Of a stretch of 64,000 nt of DNA, positions 1-9,146 are shown piece by piece. Positions within the stretch are counted from its first letter, which is position 1; each line of letters begins with the position of its first letter. The position numbers and the translations under genes are program-made. The notes under the pieces were generated by a model. It made no database searches. It was given only the letters and a program-made list of their open reading frames with translations, and was not told the DNA's origin. The DNA comes from Nocardia mexicana NBRC 108244. GTDB taxonomy: Bacteria; Actinomycetota; Actinomycetes; Mycobacteriales; Mycobacteriaceae. Where the stretch lies: assembly GCF_001613165.1 (NCBI RefSeq), contig NZ_BDBV01000067.1, positions 56,127 through 120,126 on the forward strand, in the 5' to 3' direction.

Positions 1-52
1 ATTTTCCGGTCGGTATTTCCGCACCGCCGACCAGGACAAGGACATGCGATGA
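1..52 (+). CDS. C-terminal end of an unidentified protein (partial)
   Basis: The frame starting at base 2 reads 16 residues ending in TADQDKDMR and stops at TGA (50-52). The third codon positions are G/C rich, as in real genes here, so this is probably the tail of a gene that begins outside the window. It is too short to name. No terminator hairpin follows. Confidence 0.3.
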   Translation, partial: FSGRYFRTADQDKDMR

Positions 53-142
53 CTCCGGACCGCTGGTAACCCGCCCTCCCGAGTTCCACGACTGTCACGA
101 CACGACCTGACTGCCTGGGCTACCTGCTTCATCGACATGGGG

Positions 143-542
143 CTAGGAGTCTGTTGCGCGGCCCAGGTAAAACGCTGCCGTCCTCAGTGCTCGCGGCTCT
201 GCACGGATCGCGGGCGTTCCGGCGCCCTGGTCGGTCAAACCCCAAGCATCGGCGGCCCGCCGGATCCGCTCCTGACCTTCGTGCCTACTAGCGAACTCCA
301 CCATGTCATCGGGGTGTATCGAGCATCGTCGGCGAGATGCAGCGACAGGGCTCGCAACGACTCTTCCCACCCGACACCCGTTGCAGCGGCTCGAACCAGC
401 GCGACAGCCGCTCTGGACTCGTGCACGCGTTCCACAGATCGGCGGCATCGGTATCGAAGGCGCGCTCCAGAACGACCTGATGCGCTTCACCGCTGGTCGT
501 GATCTTGCGGATCACCCTGTTGATCTCGTCGGCGATGTTCAT
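143..542 (-). pseudogene. Decayed SRPBCC/AHSA1-family gene
   Basis: The first 60 or so residues from the ATG at 542 (MNIADEINRV... ending near SRWFEPL) match the start of SRPBCC (AHSA1/Bet v 1 fold) proteins that sit next to ArsR regulators. The frame then breaks. A second piece, in another frame at about 143-310, reads like the normal C-terminus of the same family (EFASRHEG...AADAWG...TAAFYLG). The central beta-sheet part is missing, so the gene carries at least a frameshift and an internal deletion. The start overlaps the stop of the upstream ArsR remnant as ATGA, the usual ArsR-SRPBCC operon arrangement. Family recognition is by pattern only. Confidence 0.6.
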
Positions 543-763
543 GTCGCCCCGTTCCTCGTTGACGACTTTCCTCGACGCACCTCTACGTCGAGAGCAGACA
601 GGGCATCGCTCCACAGCCCGCGGAACTGATCGAGCCATACGTCGATATCCCCGCAGGGCACCGGGTTCTGGCGAATAGCGGCGCCGCGTCCCATCGGGGC
701 GCGAGTGCACCAGCCCGCCTCTCGCAGTCGCCGCAGGTGACGCGATGTGGCCGGGCGTTGAGT
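539..763 (-). pseudogene. ArsR-family regulator remnant (C-terminal half)
   Basis: One minus-strand frame reads TSRHLRRLREAGW... and then DIDVWLDQFRGLWSDALSAL before a TGA that overlaps the ATG of the SRPBCC remnant. The recognition helix (SRHLRRLREAG) and the tail (WLDxFRGLWSDxLxAL) are characteristic of ArsR repressors paired with SRPBCC genes. The N-terminal half, with the start codon and first helices, is absent upstream, so this is a 5'-truncated relic. Together with the broken partner it marks a dead two-gene regulatory module. Confidence 0.6.
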
Positions 764-1251
764 CGGATGTAGTCGAGATTTCGTGGTGCCGAGAACTTGG
801 CACTCGAATCCCGTTGTGAGCCTTACTAATACCCCGGGTTAGGCTGGAAGCGGGTTGGACAGCGGCACTACTGTGACATGCGGGCCGAAACGCAAAGCTG
901 TTCGACAGCTACGGCCCGCTCGAGCGCTGCTGCCACACTTCACTGTTCGGCTCACAGTCGGTCGTCCCCTCATCCGAGCCCTGTAGTCGAACACGGCCGT
1001 CACGTAGCCTTTCCTGCTCTCCGCGTGACGACCAGGTAGCACGAATCGAGAGCGGCCGGGGTGACGCACATGGATGTCCGTCGCCCCGGCATCGCGTTTC
1101 GGGCAGGGCGGCTGTCTCCTCCGACGCCCAATCAGCAGCAGGTTCCGGCATCGACCATGATTGTTGTGCCAGTTGACATCTCGGCGCCGCTACAAGTGGG
1201 AGCTGCCATCCGGGGATGAGAAAGGTCGCGACGGTGGCGGTCGGTCAGAGC
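764..1251. other. Non-coding stretch, no gene recognised
   Basis: About 490 bases separate the dead ArsR module from the 3' end of the hydratase gene. Open frames here lack G/C third-position bias and match no family I know. No strong terminator or repeat was seen. It is probably decayed DNA. Confidence 0.4.
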
Positions 1252-2094
1252 CTATTCGGCGGGGTCGAAGGCACCGAGGCCGGGCCGGTAACTCTTGTCG
1301 TCGAGGAACCGGCTGAGGCCGTGTGCTCGGCTCCGTTCGCCGTCGAGCACTCTCGACTGGTCGAGCTTGGCATACAGGTAGTCCTCGGCCTGGTGCCAGC
1401 TCATCTCGGCGGCGAACCGGTAGCCGACCTTCGCCGTGTGCAAGACGACCTGATTCATCGATCCGAGCCGCACCGCCAATTCCCTTGTGCGCGCTCGTAA
1501 TCGCTCCGCCGGTACCGCCTCGTTGACCAACCGCATCTGCGCTGCCCGGGCACCGTCGAACGGCTCGCCGGTCATGATGTAGTACAGCGCGTCGCGGTGC
1601 GGCACGGTCGCCGCGATTGCCTTGGTGACCACACTGCCCGGAGGGATGCCCCAGTTCACTTCGGACAGCCCGAACTGTGCCCGCTGGTCGGCGATCGCCA
1701 GATCGCACGCAACCAGCGGGGTGAATGCCCCGCCGAAGCACCAGCCGTTGACCATCGCGATCGTCGGCTTCGGGAAATAGGCCAACCGCTTCCACTGCCA
1801 CTCGTTGCCGACCCGGCGGACTCGATGTTGCAGCGTGGCACTGCCGACGTCCTCGACCTCGCGGAAGTATTCCTTCAAATCCATTCCGGCGGAAAATGAT
1901 TCGCCAGCACCGGTGAGCACCAGCACCCGGCAGCGGTCGTCCGTCTCGAGTTGGTCCAGCACCCGGCACATCTCCTCGTTCAATGCCGGATTCATCGCGT
2001 TGCGTTTCGCCGGACGGTTCAGCGTCACCCAGGCGATGCCCTCGTCGAACTCCACGGTGACGGTGTCGCCCCACGGCTCGATCGCTGCAGTCAT
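1252..2094 (-). CDS. ech: p-Hydroxycinnamoyl-CoA (feruloyl-CoA) hydratase/lyase
   Basis: This 280-residue crotonase-fold enzyme is predicted to hydrate feruloyl-, caffeoyl- or p-coumaroyl-CoA and cleave the product to vanillin-type aldehydes and acetyl-CoA. The N-terminus has the crotonase strand WVTLNRPAKRNAMN. The segment SAGMDLKEYFREVED is a hallmark of hydroxycinnamoyl-CoA hydratase-lyases rather than fatty-acid hydratases, and the Glu in FGLSEVNWG matches the catalytic Glu of that family. Length is typical. It is transcribed away from the MarR/ligase pair, and its promoter carries the same CAGGATTCCT site as theirs, so the three genes probably form one regulon. It starts at an ATG followed by TAA-free sequence and is intact. 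The exact aromatic substrate cannot be read from sequence. Confidence 0.9.
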   Translation of the reverse strand: MTAAIEPWGDTVTVEFDEGIAWVTLNRPAKRNAMNPALNEEMCRVLDQLETDDRCRVLVLTGAGESFSAGMDLKEYFREVEDVGSATLQHRVRRVGNEWQWKRLAYFPKPTIAMVNGWCFGGAFTPLVACDLAIADQRAQFGLSEVNWGIPPGSVVTKAIAATVPHRDALYYIMTGEPFDGARAAQMRLVNEAVPAERLRARTRELAVRLGSMNQVVLHTAKVGYRFAAEMSWHQAEDYLYAKLDQSRVLDGERSRAHGLSRFLDDKSYRPGLGAFDPAE

Positions 2095-2104
2095 CAGTCC
2101 TCCA

Positions 2105-2122
2105 ATATCAGGATTCCTTATA
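2105..2122. promoter_or_regulatory. Candidate MarR operator upstream of ech
   Basis: The sequence ATATCAGGATTCCTTATA lies 11 bases upstream of the ech start. It shares CAGGATTCCT and a downstream TCGAG with the site at 2742-2760 in front of the MarR gene and the ligase. The core is a near-perfect inverted repeat (AGGA-T-TCCT). The position fits repression of ech by the neighbouring MarR protein. Confidence 0.6.
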
Positions 2123-2268
2123 ATCGAGAGTGTGGCACTCGGCGAGCGTCAGGTCAACACCCCGGACCGTCGGCCCGAAATCGACTCCTGCACGAACTAC
2201 ACAGTGCCGCAGCAATTCTGGTGACACAGGGCCGAGTTGCCCCGCTCGGCGGTGGGCAGAGCGACGGG

Positions 2269-2718
2269 TCAGGCGCCCGCCCCGTCCGTCAACGCTCGGC
2301 GGCCCGCCACGAGGCATCTACGGAAAGCACGCCGGTCCGACTCGTCGAGATCGGCGAGCATCCTCTCCTCCAGGTCCGCGACCAGTGGGTTGTACTCGAC
2401 GAGAAAGTCTCGCCCCTCGTCGGTCAGGCTGATCAGCAATCGGCGCCCGTGGGCCGGGTCCGCCCTCCGTTCGATGAGACCTCGTCGCTCCAGCGCGGCG
2501 ATCAGGTCACCGGCGGACTGCGCCCGGACAAAGGAGGCCCGCGCCAGATCGGCCGACGTCATCGTCGGCCGCCGCTCCAGGACGGTCAGCGCGGTGTACT
2601 GCAGGGCCGTCACACCCGACGGCTTGAGCAACGCGTCGAGATGCGCACGACTGGCCAGTTCCAGCCGTTTCAGCAGGTACAGCAGCGTCGCGGGCCGTGG
2701 TTCGTCGGAAGCGGTCAC
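2269..2718 (-). CDS. MarR-family repressor of hydroxycinnamate genes (CouR/FerR-like)
   Basis: The product is 149 residues with a winged helix-turn-helix of MarR type: SGVTALQYTALTVLE, then TSADLARASFVRAQSAGDLIAALERRGLI, then the wing ADPAHGRRLLISLTDEG. I chose the GTG at 2718. A longer in-frame start at 2799 would place the presumed operator (2742-2760) inside the coding region and adds residues that do not resemble the family. MarR regulators beside hydroxycinnamoyl-CoA ligase and hydratase genes (CouR, FerR) are known to be released by the CoA thioester, and that is the likely effector here. It is divergent from the ligase and probably autoregulated. Confidence 0.8.
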   Translation of the reverse strand: MTASDEPRPATLLYLLKRLELASRAHLDALLKPSGVTALQYTALTVLERRPTMTSADLARASFVRAQSAGDLIAALERRGLIERRADPAHGRRLLISLTDEGRDFLVEYNPLVADLEERMLADLDESDRRAFRRCLVAGRRALTDGAGA

Positions 2719-2741
2719 CCCGTCATTGAAGCATCTTGCAA

Positions 2742-2760
2742 TGACAGGATTCCTGATATA
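2742..2760. promoter_or_regulatory. Candidate MarR operator between marR and the CoA ligase
   Basis: TGACAGGATTCCTGATATA contains the perfect inverted repeat CAGGA-T-TCCTG in the divergent promoter region of the MarR gene and the ligase. The same core occurs before ech at 2105-2122. Two matching sites flanking one MarR gene and its presumed targets support a shared operator. Confidence 0.65.
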
Positions 2761-2845
2761 TTTTCGAGCGATCGGACCCATATGCCCGGGAGTTGCCATC
2801 GGAGTCCACCCCGAGCTGGCACCGAATTACATTGGGAGACACGGA

Positions 2846-4375
2846 ATGAACGACCAGGGAGTGGGTTCATGGCCTGCCCGCCGAGCTCGCATGACCCCCG
2901 ACCGTGTCGCTCTGATGCAGGACGAGAGACAGCTGACCTACCGCGAGTTGGAGGCGCGCGCAGTCTGGTTGGCGCACGGGCTGCGCGAGCACGGTGTCGA
3001 GCGCGGAGACCGCGTGGCATACCTGGGCTGGAATTCGATCGCCCTGGTGGAGATCCTCTTTGCGGTGGCCAAACTCGGCGCCGTGATGGTGCCGTTGAAC
3101 ACGCGGTTGGCCGCACCCGAAACCTCCTACATCCTCGCTGATTGCGCGCCGCGAGTGCTGATCGCCGAACGCGGTTTCGACCCCGTCGTCGACTCCGAGC
3201 GACTGAGCTCGATCGGCATGGAGATCGTGACCATCGACGCAGCCACAGGCACGGACCCGCTGGGCCCCTTCAGCGACCCCGGCAGTGATCTCACGCTCGA
3301 CGAACCGATCTCGCTCGACGAGCTGTTCATGATCCAGTACACCTCCGGCACGACCGGCTACCCCAAGGGCGTCCGGCTCACTCACGGCAATATCACCTGG
3401 AACGTCTTCAACCTGCTCATCGATATCGATCTCGGCAGCACCGAGGTCGCGTTGGTCACCGCGCCGCTGTTTCACACCGCGGCCCTCAACCAGGTACTGT
3501 TCCCGATCCTCCTCAAGGGCGGCACGGCGCTGATCGAGGCGAGGTGGGACGCCGATCGGGCCCTCGAGCTCATCGAAACGCACAGCGTCACTATGCTTTT
3601 CGGGGTTCCTTCCATGTATCTGTCGCTGCTGCGCGCATCGGCCTCGGGCACCGCGGACCTCTCGACGCTGCGGCACGCGCTGTGTGGCGGCGCACCGGTC
3701 CCCACCACACTGCTGGAGCAGTTTCGCGAGCACGGGCCACCGATCATCGTCGGATACGGGCTCACCGAGGCCTCGCCCGGCGTCACGATCCTGCGGGCCA
3801 CCGGCCCCGGCATCGATCACGACAAACCCGGTTCCGCGGGCACACCGTGCTTCTTCACCGACGTTCGACTCGACTCCACCGACGGAGCCGGCGACACGGG
3901 CGAGATCCTGGTGCACGGCCCCAATGTCAGCCCCGGCTATTGGAACCGCCCGGACGCCACCGCGGCCACCTACACCGACGGTCACTGGCTGCACACCGGC
4001 GACCTGGGCCACCTCGACACCGACGGATACCTCTATGTCGCCGACCGGCTCAACGACATGTACATCTCCGGCGGCGAGAACATCTACCCCGCCGAAGTGG
4101 AGCAAGCCATCTACACCCACACCGCCGTCGCCGAATGCGCGGTCATCGGCATTCGGGACAATACCTGGGGCGAAGTCGGCCGCGCCGTGGTCGTTGTCCA
4201 CCCCGGAGCCCAACTGTCCGAACGGCAACTCCTCGACTATCTCGACGACCGGATCGCCCGCTACAAGATCCCGAAATCCGTTGTCTTCGTTGACAAACTG
4301 ATCTACAACGCGTCCGGCAAACTGATGAAGACCCGGATCCGGCAATTGCACGGCGCACCGGCCGACGAGGACTGA
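2846..4375 (+). CDS. fcs: Acyl-CoA synthetase, probable feruloyl/p-coumaroyl-CoA ligase
   Basis: This 509-residue ANL-superfamily adenylate-forming enzyme would activate an aromatic or acyl carboxylate as acyl-AMP and load it on CoA. Visible motifs, in order, are the P-loop-like YTSGTTGYPKG, VGYGLTEASP, the hinge region GDLGHLDTDGYLYVADR, and the C-terminal catalytic lysine context YNASGKLMKTRIR. I chose the ATG at 2846 because GGGAG precedes it and the family alignment starts there; the frame stays open further upstream. The neighbouring hydratase/lyase and the shared MarR operators make hydroxycinnamate the best substrate guess. Sequence alone would also allow a medium-chain acyl substrate. 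Confidence 0.82.
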   Translation: MNDQGVGSWPARRARMTPDRVALMQDERQLTYRELEARAVWLAHGLREHGVERGDRVAYLGWNSIALVEILFAVAKLGAVMVPLNTRLAAPETSYILADCAPRVLIAERGFDPVVDSERLSSIGMEIVTIDAATGTDPLGPFSDPGSDLTLDEPISLDELFMIQYTSGTTGYPKGVRLTHGNITWNVFNLLIDIDLGSTEVALVTAPLFHTAALNQVLFPILLKGGTALIEARWDADRALELIETHSVTMLFGVPSMYLSLLRASASGTADLSTLRHALCGGAPVPTTLLEQFREHGPPIIVGYGLTEASPGVTILRATGPGIDHDKPGSAGTPCFFTDVRLDSTDGAGDTGEILVHGPNVSPGYWNRPDATAATYTDGHWLHTGDLGHLDTDGYLYVADRLNDMYISGGENIYPAEVEQAIYTHTAVAECAVIGIRDNTWGEVGRAVVVVHPGAQLSERQLLDYLDDRIARYKIPKSVVFVDKLIYNASGKLMKTRIRQLHGAPADED

Positions 4376-4451
4376 CGGTGCCCGAATCGAGACCAAGTCA
4401 GAAACGCTACCCCGAAACCCGTACCGGCCCAGTCGATCCGGGGTCGACCGC

Positions 4452-5717
4452 ATGCGGATAGCGAACGGCCGAACCGATCCGGCCGCCCGGCCCGTCGATC
4501 TGTCGGAGTTGACATCGAGCGACCGCCGGCTGGCCCGAACGATTCTCGACAACCTCGACACAACCTGCCTCTCGAACGAACACACAGCCACCGCCAAGAT
4601 CACCCTGATGGCGGCGGTGCAATGCTGCCTCGCCGGTCTGATGCACGCCGCGCACACCGACGGCTCGGTGCCCGAACACACCACGGCCCGGATCGAAGCA
4701 ACAGCTACCTGGTGGGCAGAGCGGGACCTGCCGATCGCGGTGCTCCACCACGCCATCCATGCCAGCGTCACCGTCGCGGTCGACCTGGCCGGCAAACAGT
4801 TGTTCCGGTACGGCGCACCCGCGATCCACAGGAGCGGGATGCTGATGGTCGATGCCCTGAGAGCTCTCACCGTCGCTGTGTCCCGGGGGTACAGCAGCGA
4901 AGTACGCGCCGCCTCCACGCAACAGCGCGCCGCCGACCAGTCACTGACCGCCGCGCTCCTGGCCGACGGAACAACACTGACACAGGCACACCACGACACC
5001 CTGTCGGCCCACTATCTGGTGGTCGCGGTGGCACTGGCACGGCATCCGCAGGAGGACCACCTCGACGTCGACGGCCGGATCGTAGCCCGCCGTAAACTAC
5101 GCCGTGTCCAGGCCGAACTCGCGACCATTGCCGAGCCGAAGGTGTTGTCGCTGTTGAGCACCGACGGCGGCACCCTGCTGATACCCACCACCGCAACCAT
5201 CGACATCGAAGGCACGGACACCTCGGCCGGGGACTGGGCCGGCCGACTGATCACCCGACTCGGACACAGCGCCGGCGCACCCGTCACCGCTACCGCCGTC
5301 GCGGCCCGCCGTGACGAAATCCCCCAGGCCACCGAAATCGCCCACCATCTGTTGGACCTCGCCGTACTACTGCAGCGCGGTCCAGGGCTACACCTGTTCC
5401 GAGACCTCGCCTGCGAATACCAGATCACCCGCCCCGGACCGGCGAACCAACGACTCCAGTCCTACCTGCGCCCCCTCGAAGCCACCCCGGAACTGCACGA
5501 AACCCTCCGGACATACCTGGCCACCGAAGGGAGCCGCCAGGCAACCGCTCGCCGGTTGGAGATCTCGGTCAACGCGGTCCGGCACCGCCTGCAACGGATC
5601 ACCGAACTCACCGGCCTCGACCCCCAAACGACTCCCGACCGATGGAACCTCATCGCCGGCATGATCACTCGCAATGCCGACACTCGTTCCGCATCGAGGA
5701 CCAGGCATACCGACTAG
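4452..5717 (+). CDS. PucR/CdaR-type transcriptional regulator
   Basis: This 421-residue protein has a poorly conserved N-terminal and GGDEF-like middle region and ends in a PucR C-terminal helix-turn-helix: LRTYLATEGSRQATARRLEISVNAVRHRLQRITELTGLD, where the NAVRHRLQRI helix is diagnostic. The pattern matches actinobacterial PucR regulators that often lie beside catabolic genes. It follows the CoA ligase by 76 bases on the same strand and could be co-transcribed with it. Its effector is unknown. Confidence 0.8.
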   Translation: MRIANGRTDPAARPVDLSELTSSDRRLARTILDNLDTTCLSNEHTATAKITLMAAVQCCLAGLMHAAHTDGSVPEHTTARIEATATWWAERDLPIAVLHHAIHASVTVAVDLAGKQLFRYGAPAIHRSGMLMVDALRALTVAVSRGYSSEVRAASTQQRAADQSLTAALLADGTTLTQAHHDTLSAHYLVVAVALARHPQEDHLDVDGRIVARRKLRRVQAELATIAEPKVLSLLSTDGGTLLIPTTATIDIEGTDTSAGDWAGRLITRLGHSAGAPVTATAVAARRDEIPQATEIAHHLLDLAVLLQRGPGLHLFRDLACEYQITRPGPANQRLQSYLRPLEATPELHETLRTYLATEGSRQATARRLEISVNAVRHRLQRITELTGLDPQTTPDRWNLIAGMITRNADTRSASRTRHTD

Positions 5718-5886
5718 CGAAAAAGGAAATGCCGTTGTGTCCGGGGCGATCCGCTCGGGTCTGTGGCCATGAAAACGGCCGGTCGTCATCAGATTTCACA
5801 AAGGCGCCGAAAATCTGTTCCACCACCAGATCCGGGTCATAGCCTCGGCGGGCGGAATCCACTCAGGGCGAAGGAGAAGTCCGACG

Positions 5887-7641
5887 GTGACAAAGTACAC
5901 AGCGCTCGATCACTGCGTGAGACATCAGTCCTGGTGGCGCCCAATAGTTTTGACCGCTCTACTATCCGCCGCGACGGTGACGCCCGCAGCCGCGGCGCCG
6001 ATGGGCACCGAGCGGACGGAAACGCCGGTCACTTCCACATCCGAGGTCGCATCCGTCGCGGAATCTGTTGTGTCAGTCCACATTCCACTGCCGGAATCGG
6101 TGGGACAACATCCCGGCGCCTGCGACCGGCTGTCCTACCTGCGTTACCGCGCCGGCGACGGTCCGCGCGACTCCGCCGACGCCGATGCCGTCCTGGTCGC
6201 CCAACCCGGCATCTTCGAAGGCGCCGGAGCCTTCGACAACGTCGCCCGCAACACCGTCGCCGCGGCCGCTGAACAGGGCCGCCACATCGAATTCTGGGCG
6301 CTGGACCGCCGATCCAACTGCCTCGAGGATCACACCGGAACCCAGGCCGCTCTCGCCACCGGCGACACTCACGTCGCCGTCGACTACTACTACCGCGGCG
6401 CCGACATCGACGGCCGCCGATTCGACGGTTACCCACTCGACGACCGCTCGGCCTGGCTGGCGCACATCGGCATCGAACAGACCGTGCGTGACCAGTACGA
6501 CCTGCTCACCGCCGAGCTGCCGGATCCCGCGCTGCGCAAGCAGAAGGTGCTGTGCGGCGGACATTCACTCGGCGGCATCGTCACCGGCGTGTTCGCCACC
6601 TGGGACTTCGACGGCGCCGCCGGAGGCGATCAGTGCGCGGGCTACTTCGCCCTGGACTCCGCGATCGACACCTCATTGACGGCACTCAACGGCATCCCCG
6701 ACACCATCGACATGTCCCTCGGCGGCCGCAGCTACGACACCGTCCAGGCCGGACTCGACAACGGCACGATTCCCCGCGTGCTGGCACTGCCCGCGGTCGT
6801 CAACCCGGAGACGATGAATCTCCTCGGCATCGCGGGGCTGGCCGCCTACCTCGCCCCGGACGCCGAATCCGATCTGGCCCACTACATTCCCGACAGCCTC
6901 AACCAAGACGCCACCTACCGCGTGCTGATGTCACGCGACGCGGCGACGGCCGCGACCGGCTCCCCGTCCGTTCGTGACTTCCGGGTCACCAACGCCGCCG
7001 TTCTGGGCGCCTTCCTCGACGCCAACTCCCAGCCCCTGGCCTTCCTGCAGACCGGATTCGGATTCTTCGACGGCGGACCGGTCACCGACAAGAACTTCCC
7101 CGTCCCCGGCGACATCGCCACCACCCCCGCGCTACACCGACTGACCGGCGCCATGCTCGGCCCCGACCCCAAGGCGATCCCCGCCACACCCGACGGCCCG
7201 CTCTACACCTGGCGCAACTACGACCAACTCGCCGACATACCCATTCCGGTCGACAGCCGAGGAGTCCCGTTCACCGACCCGCAGCAGGAAGTCACCGATC
7301 TACAGGACCTGTCGCGCAGCCTGGCCGCACAGCCCCTCGACTTCACCGAGTGGTACTTCCCCACCAAACTCGCCGCCGACACCTACCAACTGCAGGCGCC
7401 CGACATCGCCCGGCACACCACCCACCCGGCCATGCTCGACGCCAAGCCCACCCTCAACCTCGTCGGCGGCTCCGGAATCGCCCTCGCCAGCGGCCACCCC
7501 GGTCGCGGCACCACCGTCATCGCCCCCGGATACCACCACCTCGACGTCCTCACCGCCGCCACCACCCAGAGCAACCGGCAACCCGAGATCGTCTCCACCA
7601 ACCTCGCCCGCTTCGCCCTCGACACCACCGACCCTCACTGA
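5887..7641 (+). CDS. Secreted alpha/beta-hydrolase-fold protein
   Basis: This 584-residue protein starts at a GTG with AAGGAG about ten bases upstream. It has a hydrophobic stretch and Ala-rich cleavage region (LTALLSAATVTPAAAAP, about residues 22-39) typical of a Sec signal peptide. The nucleophile elbow GHSLGG lies near residue 225, followed by a large lid-like insertion and a C-terminal APGYHHLDVL segment supplying a likely catalytic His. The size is larger than a minimal hydrolase, as in exported actinobacterial esterases. The substrate is unknown. It stands alone as a transcription unit. Confidence 0.7.
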   Translation: MTKYTALDHCVRHQSWWRPIVLTALLSAATVTPAAAAPMGTERTETPVTSTSEVASVAESVVSVHIPLPESVGQHPGACDRLSYLRYRAGDGPRDSADADAVLVAQPGIFEGAGAFDNVARNTVAAAAEQGRHIEFWALDRRSNCLEDHTGTQAALATGDTHVAVDYYYRGADIDGRRFDGYPLDDRSAWLAHIGIEQTVRDQYDLLTAELPDPALRKQKVLCGGHSLGGIVTGVFATWDFDGAAGGDQCAGYFALDSAIDTSLTALNGIPDTIDMSLGGRSYDTVQAGLDNGTIPRVLALPAVVNPETMNLLGIAGLAAYLAPDAESDLAHYIPDSLNQDATYRVLMSRDAATAATGSPSVRDFRVTNAAVLGAFLDANSQPLAFLQTGFGFFDGGPVTDKNFPVPGDIATTPALHRLTGAMLGPDPKAIPATPDGPLYTWRNYDQLADIPIPVDSRGVPFTDPQQEVTDLQDLSRSLAAQPLDFTEWYFPTKLAADTYQLQAPDIARHTTHPAMLDAKPTLNLVGGSGIALASGHPGRGTTVIAPGYHHLDVLTAATTQSNRQPEIVSTNLARFALDTTDPH

Positions 7642-7851
7642 AACCGCATGCCACCCACCAACCGCAATCAAGGCGCACGCACCGATTGGAGTTCCGGCCA
7701 GCCCGAGACAGGTTTCTTGGTGCGATTCACAGATCTGGCCGCGCCGACGCATCGCAGATCGGATGCCGACGTAGCGTCGATGACGCAGATGGGTCAATGA
7801 CCGAATCGGACACGCTCCCGGAGTGTTTCCGATGGATAATGCGAGGACGCC

Positions 7852-8493
7852 GTGGTTGATCTCGGATGGTTCGACGGGTGGCGACCCCGATCCGGGCAAC
7901 TCACCACCTGGACCGTGCTGTCGTCGGCACGCTCGGCGATGCTGCAGACGCCCGCCTGCACCACACCGGTACGAGGATGGCAACAGCGATACCTACGCGC
8001 AACACACCGTCTCGCGGGCACCAACTGCCCGCACGTTCGGCTCCGCATCACCGACTTCGGCATTGCCGGGCGGCCCGATATCGCGGCGATGACCCGGGCG
8101 ATCACCGAACTCGTCCGCCGCCACGACAGCTTCCGGACCTGGTTCAGCGTCGAGCCCGACGGTCGCGTGCTGCGCCACCTGCTCGCACCCGAAGAAGTCG
8201 AACTGGTCGCCACCGCTCGCGGCGACCTTGCCGACGGGCGCGCAATCAGCGCGGCCGTGCGGGCCGACGTCCCGGACGCGCTGCACTGGGACTGCTTCGG
8301 ATTCGGTGTCATCGAGCATGAGCACTCGTTCACCACGTATGTAGCCGTCGACCGGCTGCACTCCGATACCGCGACCACAGCGACCGACCTGCAAGCACTC
8401 TACGAAACGCACACGTACGGATCGACCCGGCCAGGAACCCCGACCGCGGAAGTAGTTCGGCGACACACGAATTGCTACCGGACAGTAGGATAG
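7852..8493 (+). pseudogene. Truncated condensation-domain protein
   Basis: The 213-residue frame resembles the first half of stand-alone condensation-domain (CoA-dependent acyltransferase superfamily) proteins found in Nocardia and Mycobacterium. It has GWFDGWRPRSGQLTTW at the start, ITELVRRHDSFRTWF (donor-side helix), and VDRLHSDT where the catalytic HHxxxDG-type motif would be. Homologues run to roughly 450 residues, while this one stops shortly after the motif, and the downstream sequence does not continue the fold. The motif's second Asp-Gly is also not conserved. It is best read as a 3'-truncated relic, although a short expressed protein cannot be excluded. Confidence 0.5.
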
Positions 8494-8591
8494 GACTCGG
8501 TCACTCGCCAGGTGATCGAACGAGACACGTTCCCCTGCACAACATTTCAGGGAACGTGACGCCACATAGCAGACGACGAATGCGAGAATCG

Positions 8592-9146
8592 ATGAGAGCC
8601 AGCAAGTTCGCCGCCACTGCCCTGCTCGCGATAGGCGCCACCGGCATCACCGCCGGGGTCGTCCACGCCCAGCCCACCACCGGCGCCCCCGGCGAAACCG
8701 GAATGCACGCAACCGATCACGGCATCACCTACACCACCACACCGACCACGAATGGCCATGGCGTCAGCACCACGGTAGAGGCCGGGCAATTCACGGTAGC
8801 CGCGGATGCCCGGTCGATCGCTCTCACCGATACCGTCGGAAGCACTGTGGCCATCATCCCGCTCGGACTGCAAACCACCGCCGGAACCGTCACTCTCACA
8901 CCGGAAATCGGCAACAACGGCCGAACCCTCACCCTCACACCACAATCCACCAACCCGCAGACCGCGCAAGCGATCGACGAAGCCTCCGACACCCTCGCCC
9001 GCAAGCAGTACAACGCGGGCGTCGGCGCACTCATCGGCGCCGGAATAGGCGCGGTCATCGGATTCTTCCTGGGCGGCGTCGGCGCCCTCGTCACCATCCC
9101 CGTCGGCGCAGGCCTCGGCGCCCTCATCGGCTACTCCACGCCCTGA
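8592..9146 (+). CDS. Exported glycine-zipper protein, function unknown
   Basis: This 184-residue protein has a signal peptide (FAATALLAIGATGITAGVVHAQ) and a Thr-rich beta-type middle. It ends in a long Gly-zipper (GVGALIGAGIGAVIGFFLGGVG...VGAGLGALIGY), which suggests membrane insertion or oligomerisation. An in-frame ATG at 8580 is an alternative start; 8592 has GAGA at a more usual distance. Similar small exported proteins are common and uncharacterised in Nocardia. It is not obviously in an operon. Confidence 0.65.
   Translation: MRASKFAATALLAIGATGITAGVVHAQPTTGAPGETGMHATDHGITYTTTPTTNGHGVSTTVEAGQFTVAADARSIALTDTVGSTVAIIPLGLQTTAGTVTLTPEIGNNGRTLTLTPQSTNPQTAQAIDEASDTLARKQYNAGVGALIGAGIGAVIGFFLGGVGALVTIPVGAGLGALIGYSTP

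Noticed and set aside
2867..4999. A 710-codon open frame antisense to the CoA ligase
   Set aside because: It is the usual antisense shadow of a high-GC gene; no domain, and the plus-strand ligase is clear.
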